Below are positions 54,866 through 63,380 of a stretch of DNA of 64,000 bases, in pieces (position 1 is the first letter of the stretch; every line of letters starts with the position of its first letter). The DNA is taken from NCBI GenBank assembly GCA_030427865.1, contig JAUICK010000005.1, positions 1 to 64,000 on the forward strand. Direction: 5' to 3'. This DNA is from Bacteroidia bacterium (GTDB taxonomy: Bacteria; Bacteroidota; Bacteroidia; Flavobacteriales; Flavobacteriaceae). The translations under genes were made by a program, and so were the position numbers. The notes below the pieces were generated by a model that saw only the letters and a list, made by a program, of their open reading frames with translations, did no database searches and had not been told where the DNA came from.

Positions 54866-55963
54866 TTACATATTTAACCATTGTTTAAATTCTGCAGCTT
54901 TGTTTTTACTAATTATTATTTCTTCAGAAGTTTTAGATTGTAATAATATTTTAAGCTGGCTATTACCATATTTAATAATTTTATCTATGGCAGTAATACT
55001 AATTATAAATTGTCTATTGGCTCTAAAAAATAATGTAGCATCTAAATTGTTAAACATATCATCTAAGCTTGTATTTGTTGTAGATCTTTTACCATCAAAA
55101 CAAACTACGTATGTAATTGTATTTTCTGTGTATACATAAGCAATATCGCTTACATCAATAGGTACCAACTCATTTCTAACATAAGTAAGAATTCTTTTTC
55201 TACCTTTTTCTGTAGTATCTTCTACTTTAATATTATTATCTTTATCAATAACTTTTTCTTTATAAGAAACTAAATCTGTATTTAATTTAGATAGATTAAT
55301 TACTTCAGATGCTAAGTTAAAATTCTTTACTTCTAATTGTTTTTCGTAAGTACTACCTATAACTCTAACTGCTAAAAACGATAAAACAATAACCAAGACT
55401 CCCATAATTAGAAAAATAAGAAAAAAATTGTTTTTTAATATTTGCATTTGAGCGTTTATACTGTTAACATTTACATTTGCTGCAACTATTAAATCTGAAT
55501 TTTTTATTGGCGCAATAAAAATTACTTCAGATACATTCGCATCATTACTTTTAGAAGATTTTTTAACCAATATATCGTATAAATCATCTGAATTATTCTT
55601 TTCTTTTAATGATTTTAATAAGGCTTGGTTAGAGTTAATTTGCTGCCCAACTTTTGTAATATCTGGATTACAAACTTCTTTACCACTCCAATTAAAAACG
55701 CTTATAAACCAACTATCGTTATTAGAATTAGAAATAATTTTTTGTACACTGTTTATTACTTCTTCTTTTTCTATACCAGATGATACTTGGAGTTCGATAA
55801 ATTTAGAAACCTCATTTGCTTCTCTTTTGCTCGATTCTACTTGTACCTCTATAAGCTGATTAGCGCTAACTTTAATAAAATATTGTGATGCTACAATTGC
55901 TACAACCAAGAATATTACAGCAATAGATAAGAAAGTTAAAAAATACAATTTGTCTTTTTTCAT
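54866..55963 (-). CDS. Membrane-bound sensor with LytTR DNA-binding domain
   Basis: 365 aa. The order is: transmembrane helix (about 7-29), a periplasmic sensor region (about 30-175, 'SVFNWSGKEVCNPDITKVGQQI', 'IAPIKNSDLIVAANV', PDC/Cache-like), a second helix (about 178-200), a coiled linker, and a LytTR DNA-binding domain (about 255-365: 'RILTYVRNELVPIDVSDIAYVYTENTITYVV', 'FFRANRQFIISITAIDKIIKYGNSQLKILLQ' in parts). It can therefore bind DNA directly from the membrane without a separate kinase. It sits between two paralogous cassettes and most likely controls both. Confidence 0.9.
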   Translation of the reverse strand: MKKDKLYFLTFLSIAVIFLVVAIVASQYFIKVSANQLIEVQVESSKREANEVSKFIELQVSSGIEKEEVINSVQKIISNSNNDSWFISVFNWSGKEVCNPDITKVGQQINSNQALLKSLKEKNNSDDLYDILVKKSSKSNDANVSEVIFIAPIKNSDLIVAANVNVNSINAQMQILKNNFFLIFLIMGVLVIVLSFLAVRVIGSTYEKQLEVKNFNLASEVINLSKLNTDLVSYKEKVIDKDNNIKVEDTTEKGRKRILTYVRNELVPIDVSDIAYVYTENTITYVVCFDGKRSTTNTSLDDMFNNLDATLFFRANRQFIISITAIDKIIKYGNSQLKILLQSKTSEEIIISKNKAAEFKQWLNM

Positions 55964-56018
55964 GCCTAAGTTTGAAAAGCGAAATATACCATTATTCTTT
56001 TTCTTTTTCGAAGTATTT

Positions 56019-56048
56019 TTTCCTCTTTAAATCCAAATTTTCCCTTTT
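56019..56048 (+). promoter_or_regulatory. Direct-repeat operator upstream of cassette 2 (predicted LytTR site)
   Basis: TTTCCTCTTT (56019-56028) and TTTCCCTTTT (56039-56048) are 20 bp apart, 64-93 bp upstream of the ATG at 56112. The repeats lie in the divergent spacer of the LytTR gene. A near-consensus -7 element (TTTCTTTG, 56084-56091) lies 43 bp downstream. Confidence 0.55.
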
Positions 56049-56111
56049 AGTTATTTTTTTAAAAATTACTACTTTTATTTTCTTTTCTTTGATGAAGTTA
56101 TAAAAACATTT

Positions 56112-56549
56112 ATGAATAAGAAAAATAAAGGTCTTTTTATTCTTGCTGCTCTCTTATTGGTAGTAAATACTTATTACTATATATTGCCTTACTTTACTAA
56201 ATCTACTAAAAATTTAGAATTAGTAGCTTCTGATGTTTCTATAAATACCAGCGATTTAATAAAATCTTATCAGAACAATGAAAATAAAGCAAATATACTT
56301 TACAATGAAAAAATTGTAGAAGTAAGAGGGTTTGTAAAAGAAGTTTCTTTTGTAAACAACAGAAGTACAGTACTATTGTATAGTAAAGACAACTCTTCTG
56401 GTGTAATTTGCGATGTTAACAAAAGTCAAATAAAAAAAATAAAATTATTAAAAGAACACCAAGAAATAATAGTAAAAGGAATTTGCAAAGGTTTCTTAAA
56501 AGATGTAGTATTGTTAAATTGTTATATTGACCTAAACTTTAATGAATAA
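56112..56549 (+). CDS. OB-fold (tRNA_anti-like) membrane-anchored protein, cassette 2
   Basis: 145 aa. N-terminal hydrophobic segment (MNKKNKGLFILAALLLVVNTYYY), then the OB fold: 'DVSINTSDLIKSYQNNENKANILYNEKIVEVRGFVKEV' (first part), 'TVLLYSKDNSSGVICDVN' and 'GICKGFLKDVVLLNCYI'. Several positions match the paralogue at 53945-54361, including the closing 'GxCxGFLxDVxLxxCxI'. It overlaps the YceI gene by 8 bp, so the two are coupled. It starts after the LytTR direct-repeat region. Confidence 0.82.
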   Translation: MNKKNKGLFILAALLLVVNTYYYILPYFTKSTKNLELVASDVSINTSDLIKSYQNNENKANILYNEKIVEVRGFVKEVSFVNNRSTVLLYSKDNSSGVICDVNKSQIKKIKLLKEHQEIIVKGICKGFLKDVVLLNCYIDLNFNE

Positions 56550-57087
56550 AATTTTACCCTTATTTTTATTACTCACTTTTCTTACAAATAAAGAAACTAA
56601 TAAAAACCAATTTATTGCACGTCAAGGGCAAGTATCTTTTTTTTCTTATGCATCCGTAGAAAATATTGAAGCACAAAACAACCAAGTACTTAGCATTTTA
56701 GATATAAAAAACAAGAAAATTGCAGTAAGTATGTTAATGAGAGCTTTTGTCTTTAAAAAAGATTTAATGTACGAACACTTTAATGAAAGTTATATAGAAT
56801 CTGATATTTACCCAAAAGCAACTTTTGAAGGTGACATTTTAGATTTTGATACCTCTTTATCTAATCAAACAAAAATTATAAGAGGTACACTAACCATTCA
56901 TGGAAAATCTAAAAATATTGATATAAAAACCAAAATAGAAAAAAAAGCTAAAACTTTTATTTTATCTGGAGAATATAATGTTTTAGTTAAAGATTTCGAT
57001 ATAAAAATACCACCAATTTTAACCAGCAATATTGCAAAAATTATAAATATAAAGTTCAGATTTCAATACCAACCTTATGAAGAATAA
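56542..57087 (+). CDS. YceI-family periplasmic protein, cassette 2
   Basis: 181 aa. Signal-like N-terminus (MNKILPLFLLLTFLTN). YceI core: 'FIARQGQVSFFSYASVENIEAQNNQV', 'HFNESYIESDIYPKATFEGDI', 'IIRGTLTIHGKSKNIDIKTKI', close to the cassette-1 copy. It overlaps both the OB-fold gene (8 bp) and the DUF5777 gene (11 bp), so the three are translationally coupled. An isoprenoid- or amphiphile-binding role is inferred from the family. Confidence 0.92.
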   Translation: MNKILPLFLLLTFLTNKETNKNQFIARQGQVSFFSYASVENIEAQNNQVLSILDIKNKKIAVSMLMRAFVFKKDLMYEHFNESYIESDIYPKATFEGDILDFDTSLSNQTKIIRGTLTIHGKSKNIDIKTKIEKKAKTFILSGEYNVLVKDFDIKIPPILTSNIAKIINIKFRFQYQPYEE

Positions 57088-57985
57088 ATTAACATATAAA
57101 CTATTATTGGCGTTTTGTTTAGTTGCTAATTCTTCTGTAAAAGCACAAAATTTATTAGATAAGTTAGATAAAGAATATGCAAAAATTACTCTATACGAAA
57201 TCGCCACTTTTAAAACAACAAAAATAGGTTTAAGCCATTCTATAGAAACACGAAAAAAAGGAGCTATTCAAATTTCTTTATACAATAGATATTGGGATAT
57301 TCCAAATTTTCAAAGTAATCGTTTTTTAGCAGATGAAGTAAATACTCGCTACGGATTAGAATACTCATTTTCAGATAATTTTACTTTTGGGTTTGGTTAC
57401 AGTAACTTCGATAAAATTTCTGATGGCTATGCAAAGTACAGAATACTAAAACAAAGCAAAGGTTTAAAAAGTAATTATCTAAGTATTACTTTATTACAAG
57501 GAGTTTCTCAAAGAAAAACAAGAAATGCAAATGCAAACTTATACGGAGTAAATACTTCTTCTAATAGTTATGCATTTACAAGTCAGATATTAATTGCCAG
57601 AAAATTTAGCCCAGAATTATCGCTACAAATAATGCCTTCATTTATTCATAGAGCCTCATCACCAACAAATAACGATCCCAATAATCACTTTGCCATTGGT
57701 TTTGGCGGAAGGCAAAAAATTAGTAATCATACATCTATAGTTTCAGAGTATTATTACGTTGCTAATCCTATAAAATCTATCTCTACGTTCAATGCTTTTA
57801 TGTTAGGAATTAATTGGGAAGTTAGCGATTTAATGCTACAGTTTCACCTAACAAATGCTCGTAATTTTGCTGAAGACACATTTATAACTCAAACCACAAA
57901 CAATTTTAATTTTAAAGACCCCAATTTACATTTTGGGTTTAACGCTACTTTTATTATTCATACAAAAAAGAAAAAGTTGAAATAA
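57077..57985 (+). CDS. DUF5777 beta-barrel protein, cassette 2
   Basis: 302 aa. Signal peptide (1-22, ending NSSVKAQ). Barrel-like body: 'EIATFKTTKIGLSHSIETRKKGAIQISLYNRYW' (first part), 'TRYGLEYSFSDNFTFGFGYSNFD', 'HFAIGFGGRQKISNHTSIVSEYYY' and 'NLHFGFNATFIIHTKK'. It is the paralogue of 52514-53380 and has the same layout. It lies at the 3' end of cassette 2. Outer-membrane location is inferred. Confidence 0.88.
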   Translation: MKNKLTYKLLLAFCLVANSSVKAQNLLDKLDKEYAKITLYEIATFKTTKIGLSHSIETRKKGAIQISLYNRYWDIPNFQSNRFLADEVNTRYGLEYSFSDNFTFGFGYSNFDKISDGYAKYRILKQSKGLKSNYLSITLLQGVSQRKTRNANANLYGVNTSSNSYAFTSQILIARKFSPELSLQIMPSFIHRASSPTNNDPNNHFAIGFGGRQKISNHTSIVSEYYYVANPIKSISTFNAFMLGINWEVSDLMLQFHLTNARNFAEDTFITQTTNNFNFKDPNLHFGFNATFIIHTKKKKLK

Positions 57986-58127
57986 ACTATACTTTTTCAT
58001 TTCTGAAAACCATTTTTTTGCCTAATTTTTATCAATTTCATAAAAATTAAGAATCATTTTCATCATCTTATTATATTGGAAATATTATTCAGATATTTGC
58101 ACTATTCCTACTTTTCAATAGTAAATA

Positions 58128-61040
58128 ATGATTGATAATTCTGTTTTAAAAAACTTACACAACTCACTTTCTGGTGATGTTCTTTTTGATAATTTACACA
58201 AAACCTTATATGCTACTGACGCATCTGTATATCGTAAAATTCCGTTAGCAGTTGCTTTTCCTAAAGATGAAAAAGACATTAAAACTTTAATTCAATTTGC
58301 TACCAAAAACAACATCACTTTAATACCAAGAACAGCAGGAACTTCTTTAGCAGGACAATGTGTTGGAGATGGAATTGTAGTAGATGTTTCTAAACATTTT
58401 ACCAATGTTATTGCTTTAGATGAAAAAGCAAAAACCATTACACTTCAACCAGGAATTGTAAGAGATTCTTTAAATGTATATTTAAGACCTTATGGTTTAT
58501 TTTTTGGCCCAAATACATCAACTTCAAACAGATGCATGATTGGCGGAATGGTAGGAAATAATTCATCTGGAAGTACTTCCATTAGATATGGAGTTACACG
58601 CGATAAAGTATTACAAATTGATACCATTTTAAGTGATGGAAGTACAGCTATCTTTAAAGAAATTTCTTCTAATGAATTTATTACAAAAACCAAAGAAAAT
58701 ACTTTAGAAGGAAAAATTTATAAATCTATTTTCGAAGAGCTTTCTATTGAGGCAACTCAACAAGAAATTAAAAAAGAGTTTCCAAAAGAAACCATTCACA
58801 GAAGATGTACAGGATATGCTGTTGATGAGTTTTTAAAATCAGATTTATTTGGTGGAAAATCACCAACTATAAATGTTGCAAAATTATTAGTTGGAAGTGA
58901 AGGAACTTTAGCGTTTTCAACAGCTATTACTTTGCAATTAGATGACTTACCTCCTACTAAAAGCATTATGGTTTGCTCTCATTTTAAAAGTATTAATGAG
59001 AGTTTAAAAGCCACTTTAACAGCTATGAACCATAATTTATACAATTGTGAATTGATGGATAAAACCATTTTAGATTGTACCAAAAACAATCGTGAATTGG
59101 CAAAAAACCGTTTCTTTTTACAAGGCAATCCAGAAGCTGTTTTAATGTTAGAAGTATCTGCAAACACGCTTAAAGAAGCTGAAGTTTTGGCTGATAAACT
59201 GATTAATGATTTAGAGAAAAATAACTTTGGCTATCATCATCCAAAAGTATATGGTACAGACATTGCAAAAGTGCATTATTTACGTAAAGCAGGTTTAGGC
59301 GCTTTAGGAAATATGGTAGGTGATATGAAAGCTGTGGCTTGTATAGAAGACACTGCTGTAGCTTTAGAAGATTTACCCGATTACATTGAAGAATTTACCA
59401 AAATAATGGCTAAATATCAGCAAAATGCTGTGTATTATGCTCACGCAGGTGCAGGTGAATTGCATTTACGTCCTATTTTAAATTTAAAAAAATCTGAGGA
59501 TGTAGTGTTGTTTAGAAAAATTACCACAGAAACTGCTGAGTTGGTAAAAAAATATCACGGTTCTTTTTCTGGTGAACATGGAGATGGAATTGTACGTGCA
59601 GAATTCATTCCTTTAATGATTGGAGATAACAATTATCAATTATTAAAACGAATTAAAAAAGCTTTTGATTCAAATAACGTTTTTAACAAAGGGAAAATTA
59701 CGGACGCTTTTCCTATGGATAAAAGTTTACGTTATAAAATTGACAGAGTTGAACCTCAAATAGCAACCATTCAAGATTTTTCTGATAGCGAAGGTATCAT
59801 CAAATTAGCAGAAAAATGTAATGGCTCTGGAGATTGTAGAAAGCCTGTTGAAGCTGGTGGAACCATGTGTCCAAGCTATAGAGCCACTAAGAACGAAAAA
59901 GAAACTACGAGAGCAAGAGCAAATACGTTACGTGAAGTTTTAACCAATAACAAAGCTAAAAACAAATTTGATTCGAAAGAACTAAAAGAGGTCTTAGATC
60001 TCTGTTTAAGCTGTAAAGCTTGCGCTTCTGAATGTCCAAGTAATGTGGATATTGCTACTATGAAAGCCGAATTTTTATACCAATACCAAGAAACCAATGG
60101 GTATTCTTTTCGTAGTAAATTGTTTGCAAATAATGCACAACTAAACAAATTAGGAAGTCTTACTCCTGCCATTTCAAACGCTATTTTAAATACACCTTTT
60201 GCAAAAAAAGCAATGGGAGTTGCTATTGAAAGAAGTGTTCCTAAATTGGCAAAACAAACTTTAAATAAGTGGTATAAAAAACACAAGGTCACTTTGAGCG
60301 CAGTCGAAAAGTCTCAAAAGGAAATTTATCTTTTTAATGATGAGTTTACCAATTTTTATGATGTAGAAATTGGTAAAGACGCTGTTTTCTTATTGGAAAA
60401 ATTAGGTTATAAAGTCAATATTATCAAACACGAAGAAAGTGCTAGAAGTTATATTTCTAAAGGATTTTTAAAAGAAGCCAAAGCAGTTTGTAATAAAAAT
60501 ATTGCTATTTTTAAAAATATTATTTCAGAAGAAACTCCATTAATAGGAATTGAACCTTCTGCTATTTTAACATTTAGAGACGAATACATCAGGTTAGCGA
60601 ATGATAAAACATCAGCAGAAAAAATAGCACAACACACTTTTACTTTTGAGGAATTTTTAGCCAAAGAAATTGAAAACGGAAATGTTGATAAAACTTTATT
60701 TACATCAGAAAAAAAGACGCTTAAAATTCACGGACATTGCCATCAAAAAGCATTATCAAGTACCAATGCCAGTTTTCAAATGCTAAATCTACCAGAAAAT
60801 TATACTGTAACCATAATGAATACAGGTTGTTGTGGAATGGCTGGTTCTTTTGGCTATGAAAAAGAACATTATAAAGTGAGTATGCAAGTGGGTGAAGACA
60901 CAATATTCCCAAAAGTAAGAAATTGTAGTAGAGATACAGAAATTGCAGCTGCCGGAACGAGTTGTCGTCATCAAATTTATGATGGTACCAAACGTATTGC
61001 CAAACATCCGATAACTTTATTAAAAGAAGCACTTTTATAA
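58128..61040 (+). CDS. FAD-binding and 4Fe-4S dehydrogenase, D-2-hydroxyacid type
   Basis: 970 aa. The N-terminal half is a PCMH-type FAD domain ('PRTAGTSLAGQCVGDGIVVDV', 'MIGGMVGNNSSGSTSIRYG') with its C-terminal cap ('YYAHAGAGELHLRPIL', 'SGEHGDGIVRAEFI'). Next come two Cys clusters for 4Fe-4S ('CNGSGDCRKP' ... 'TMCPSY', and 'CLSCKACASECPSNVD'). A CCG domain follows ('HGHCHQKAL', 'TGCCGMAGSFGYE'). This matches YdiJ-like D-2-hydroxyglutarate or D-lactate-type dehydrogenases. Residues 721-730 (VTLSAVEKSQ) derive from an inserted repeat-like DNA. Membrane electron transfer is inferred. Confidence 0.93.
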   Translation: MIDNSVLKNLHNSLSGDVLFDNLHKTLYATDASVYRKIPLAVAFPKDEKDIKTLIQFATKNNITLIPRTAGTSLAGQCVGDGIVVDVSKHFTNVIALDEKAKTITLQPGIVRDSLNVYLRPYGLFFGPNTSTSNRCMIGGMVGNNSSGSTSIRYGVTRDKVLQIDTILSDGSTAIFKEISSNEFITKTKENTLEGKIYKSIFEELSIEATQQEIKKEFPKETIHRRCTGYAVDEFLKSDLFGGKSPTINVAKLLVGSEGTLAFSTAITLQLDDLPPTKSIMVCSHFKSINESLKATLTAMNHNLYNCELMDKTILDCTKNNRELAKNRFFLQGNPEAVLMLEVSANTLKEAEVLADKLINDLEKNNFGYHHPKVYGTDIAKVHYLRKAGLGALGNMVGDMKAVACIEDTAVALEDLPDYIEEFTKIMAKYQQNAVYYAHAGAGELHLRPILNLKKSEDVVLFRKITTETAELVKKYHGSFSGEHGDGIVRAEFIPLMIGDNNYQLLKRIKKAFDSNNVFNKGKITDAFPMDKSLRYKIDRVEPQIATIQDFSDSEGIIKLAEKCNGSGDCRKPVEAGGTMCPSYRATKNEKETTRARANTLREVLTNNKAKNKFDSKELKEVLDLCLSCKACASECPSNVDIATMKAEFLYQYQETNGYSFRSKLFANNAQLNKLGSLTPAISNAILNTPFAKKAMGVAIERSVPKLAKQTLNKWYKKHKVTLSAVEKSQKEIYLFNDEFTNFYDVEIGKDAVFLLEKLGYKVNIIKHEESARSYISKGFLKEAKAVCNKNIAIFKNIISEETPLIGIEPSAILTFRDEYIRLANDKTSAEKIAQHTFTFEEFLAKEIENGNVDKTLFTSEKKTLKIHGHCHQKALSSTNASFQMLNLPENYTVTIMNTGCCGMAGSFGYEKEHYKVSMQVGEDTIFPKVRNCSRDTEIAAAGTSCRHQIYDGTKRIAKHPITLLKEALL
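60287..60316 (+). repeat. Interspersed-repeat-like element inside the FAD/Fe-S gene
   Basis: GGTCACTTTGAGCGCAGTCG, continuing as AAAAGTCTCA, lies in frame and encodes 'VTLSAVEKSQ'. Its GC-rich core is foreign to the surrounding AT-rich DNA. It closely resembles a short repeat family (CACTTCGAGCGCAGTCGAGAAG type) that I recall from many flavobacterial genomes. Only one copy was seen in this window. Confidence 0.6.
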
Positions 61041-61153
61041 TGTACAGTACACAGCTTCAATATTTAGTCTCTGTTTACAGTTAAAAGCATACTGAATACC
61101 AAACACTTTTTGCTATTCATTTTTTGTACATTTAGAGTTCAAACTAAAAAACT

Positions 61154-62407
61154 TTGAAATATCAAAAAAAGATTACCTCAATGTTTGCCTTAATCATTGC
61201 AGGAGAGGCAATTTTTTTATTGCCCTTTATTTTAATGCGGGTTTTTAAACCGATAATTAGAGAAGCTTTTCAAATTTCTGATGCTCAAATTGGTGAGGCA
61301 CAAGCTCTATACGGAATTACTGCTGTTCTCTCCTACTTTTTTGGTGGTTTTATTGCTGATAAATGGCAAGCAAGAAAATTGTTATCAATTTCTTTAATCT
61401 TAACCGCTTTTGGTGGTTTTTGGATGACGCTAATTCCATCAATATTTACCTTAAAAATCTTATATGCTTTTTGGGGAATTTCAACAATATTATTGTTTTG
61501 GGCGTCTTTAATAAAGGCAACTAGACAATGGGGTAATGCGCACAATCAGGGCTTATCTTTTGGGTTATTAGATGGTGGCAGAGGCTTTTTTGCTGCGTCA
61601 ATTGGGCTTTCTGGAGCAGGTATTTTAACGTTTTTCTTTCCGCAAAAAGGGGTTGAGATTACTTTTGATAATAAAGTACAAACCCTTCAATACATTATTG
61701 GCACCATCACTTTTATTGTTTTTTTAGTAGCCCTATTAGTTTGGAGGGTTTTACCAAAAGAAAATACAAAGTTTGAAACCAAGAAAGAGTTTCAATTCGA
61801 TTTTAAAAAAGCTTTTGCATTAATAAAACAACGTAAAGTAGTCTATCATTCGCTTATTATTTTTTGTGCTTATTGTAGCTATAAACTAACTGGGGTTTAT
61901 GGAACTTATGCTAAAGATGTATGGAATTATAGTTTAGAAAAAGCCACATATTTTGCGGTTTTTATTCAGTACTTAAGACCTTTAGCTGCAATTTCAATAG
62001 GTTGGATAGCAGATAAATTGATTCCTTCTAAAATAATAATCCCTTGTTTTTTAATATTGATTTTTGCATCCATTATTTTAGGGTTTGGCTTTTATAACCA
62101 TCAAGCCATATTTTTATCATTTACAACTTTTATTTTTATGGCATTTGGCACATATTCTTTAAGAGGCTTGTATTTTGCTATTATAGAAGAGACGAAAACT
62201 CCTATACAGCTTACAGGAACTTTAGTGGGCATTATCTCTGTAGTTGGTTTTACTCCAGATATTTTTATGTCGCTTTTTAATGGATATATGTTAGGAGAAA
62301 ATCCTACAATTGTAGAATATCAAAATTTATTTACAACATTTACAATAATACCATGTGTTGGGTTATTGGCTGCTGTTGGGTTTATAAAATCTATTAAAAA
62401 AGAATAA
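61154..62407 (+). CDS. MFS transporter
   Basis: 417 aa with a TTG start. About 12 transmembrane helices of the major facilitator superfamily: 'MFALIIAGEAIFLLPFILMR', 'YFFGGFIADKWQARKLLSIS' (motif A region), 'LSFGLLDGGRGFFAASIGLS', 'YLRPLAAISIGWIADKLIPS' (second half motif A), 'GTLVGIISVVGFTPDIFMSL'. It resembles the UhpC/organophosphate:Pi-like branch, but the substrate is unknown. It lies downstream of the FAD/Fe-S dehydrogenase and may carry its hydroxyacid substrate; this is inference. Confidence 0.88.
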   Translation: MKYQKKITSMFALIIAGEAIFLLPFILMRVFKPIIREAFQISDAQIGEAQALYGITAVLSYFFGGFIADKWQARKLLSISLILTAFGGFWMTLIPSIFTLKILYAFWGISTILLFWASLIKATRQWGNAHNQGLSFGLLDGGRGFFAASIGLSGAGILTFFFPQKGVEITFDNKVQTLQYIIGTITFIVFLVALLVWRVLPKENTKFETKKEFQFDFKKAFALIKQRKVVYHSLIIFCAYCSYKLTGVYGTYAKDVWNYSLEKATYFAVFIQYLRPLAAISIGWIADKLIPSKIIIPCFLILIFASIILGFGFYNHQAIFLSFTTFIFMAFGTYSLRGLYFAIIEETKTPIQLTGTLVGIISVVGFTPDIFMSLFNGYMLGENPTIVEYQNLFTTFTIIPCVGLLAAVGFIKSIKKE

Positions 62408-62460
62408 ATAAAAATACTTTGAGAGGCGAAAACGCAGAGGTTTATTTTAATGTTATTTTG

Positions 62461-63312
62461 TTAATCTATTACTCCTTCTTCTGCTAACAACGCAAAAAAC
62501 TTATTCAGGTTTGGAAGAATTACAATTCTCGTTCTTCTGTTTTTAGCTCTATTTTCTTTTGATGTATTAGGAAACAAAGGCATGGTATCTCCTCTACCTG
62601 AAGCAATTAACCTACTTCCTTCTATCCCAAATTTATCTTGTAAAATTCTAACAATAGTGGTAGCTCTTTTTACACTTAAATCCCAATTATCTTGAACTTT
62701 TTCATTATTTTTTATAGTTTGAGAGTCTGCATGACCTTCAATCATTACATCCATACTAGGTTCAGACTGAATTATATCTGCTAACTTGGTTAATAATTCT
62801 AATCCACTTTTTTTAAATTGATAACTACCAGAATTGAATAATAATTTATCTGAAACAGAAATCATAACCACAGTTTGATCAATATCGATATCAATATCTT
62901 CAGAACTATTAAATTCAGTTTTTCCAAGTGTTTTTCTTACTATATTATAAGAAACTACTAAATTTAATGTGTCTTTAAAAGTTTTGGCTTTGCTTAATTT
63001 CTTAGGATCAATTTTTGCTAAGGTTTCATTAATATAAGTTCTTACTTTTTTAGGAACAACTGGCACACCATCTACAACCTTAAATTTAAAGGCACTTTCT
63101 TTTTCTAAAGTAACATTTTTGTCTTTTAAAGTGTTAATTTTTGCATTATACAGCTTAATTCTATTCTCTATTTTTGCAAATTTAAGTTTTAAGCTTTGTA
63201 AATTATTCTTTGTTAGTTTGTACTCCGTTTCTAAAGCTGCATACTTTTTTTTAGATACACAAGAACTTAAAATAATAACAAGAAAAGACAATAGTAAATG
63301 TATTTTTTTCAT
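62461..63312 (-). CDS. OmpA-family lipoprotein
   Basis: 283 aa. Lipoprotein signal with Cys18 (VIILSSC). A coiled-coil region follows (about 25-75), then a linker, and a C-terminal OmpA/MotB peptidoglycan-binding domain with 'VMIEGHADSQTI', 'NWDLSVKRATTIVRIL' and 'NRRTRIVILPN'. It anchors the outer membrane to the cell wall, as Pal-type proteins do. It is monocistronic and converges on the MFS gene. Confidence 0.92.
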   Translation of the reverse strand: MKKIHLLLSFLVIILSSCVSKKKYAALETEYKLTKNNLQSLKLKFAKIENRIKLYNAKINTLKDKNVTLEKESAFKFKVVDGVPVVPKKVRTYINETLAKIDPKKLSKAKTFKDTLNLVVSYNIVRKTLGKTEFNSSEDIDIDIDQTVVMISVSDKLLFNSGSYQFKKSGLELLTKLADIIQSEPSMDVMIEGHADSQTIKNNEKVQDNWDLSVKRATTIVRILQDKFGIEGSRLIASGRGDTMPLFPNTSKENRAKNRRTRIVILPNLNKFFALLAEEGVID

Positions 63313-63380
63313 CTTATTTTTTTGTTGGTTAATTATATTCTAAATATACTATTTTTTTAACACAGTTAAAAACTAAGTTA

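Noticed and set aside
57986..58127. TTTTCA-TTTC-TGAAAA hairpin after cassette 2 as a terminator
   Set aside because: Only 6 bp and AT-rich. A T run follows, but the stem is too weak to call.
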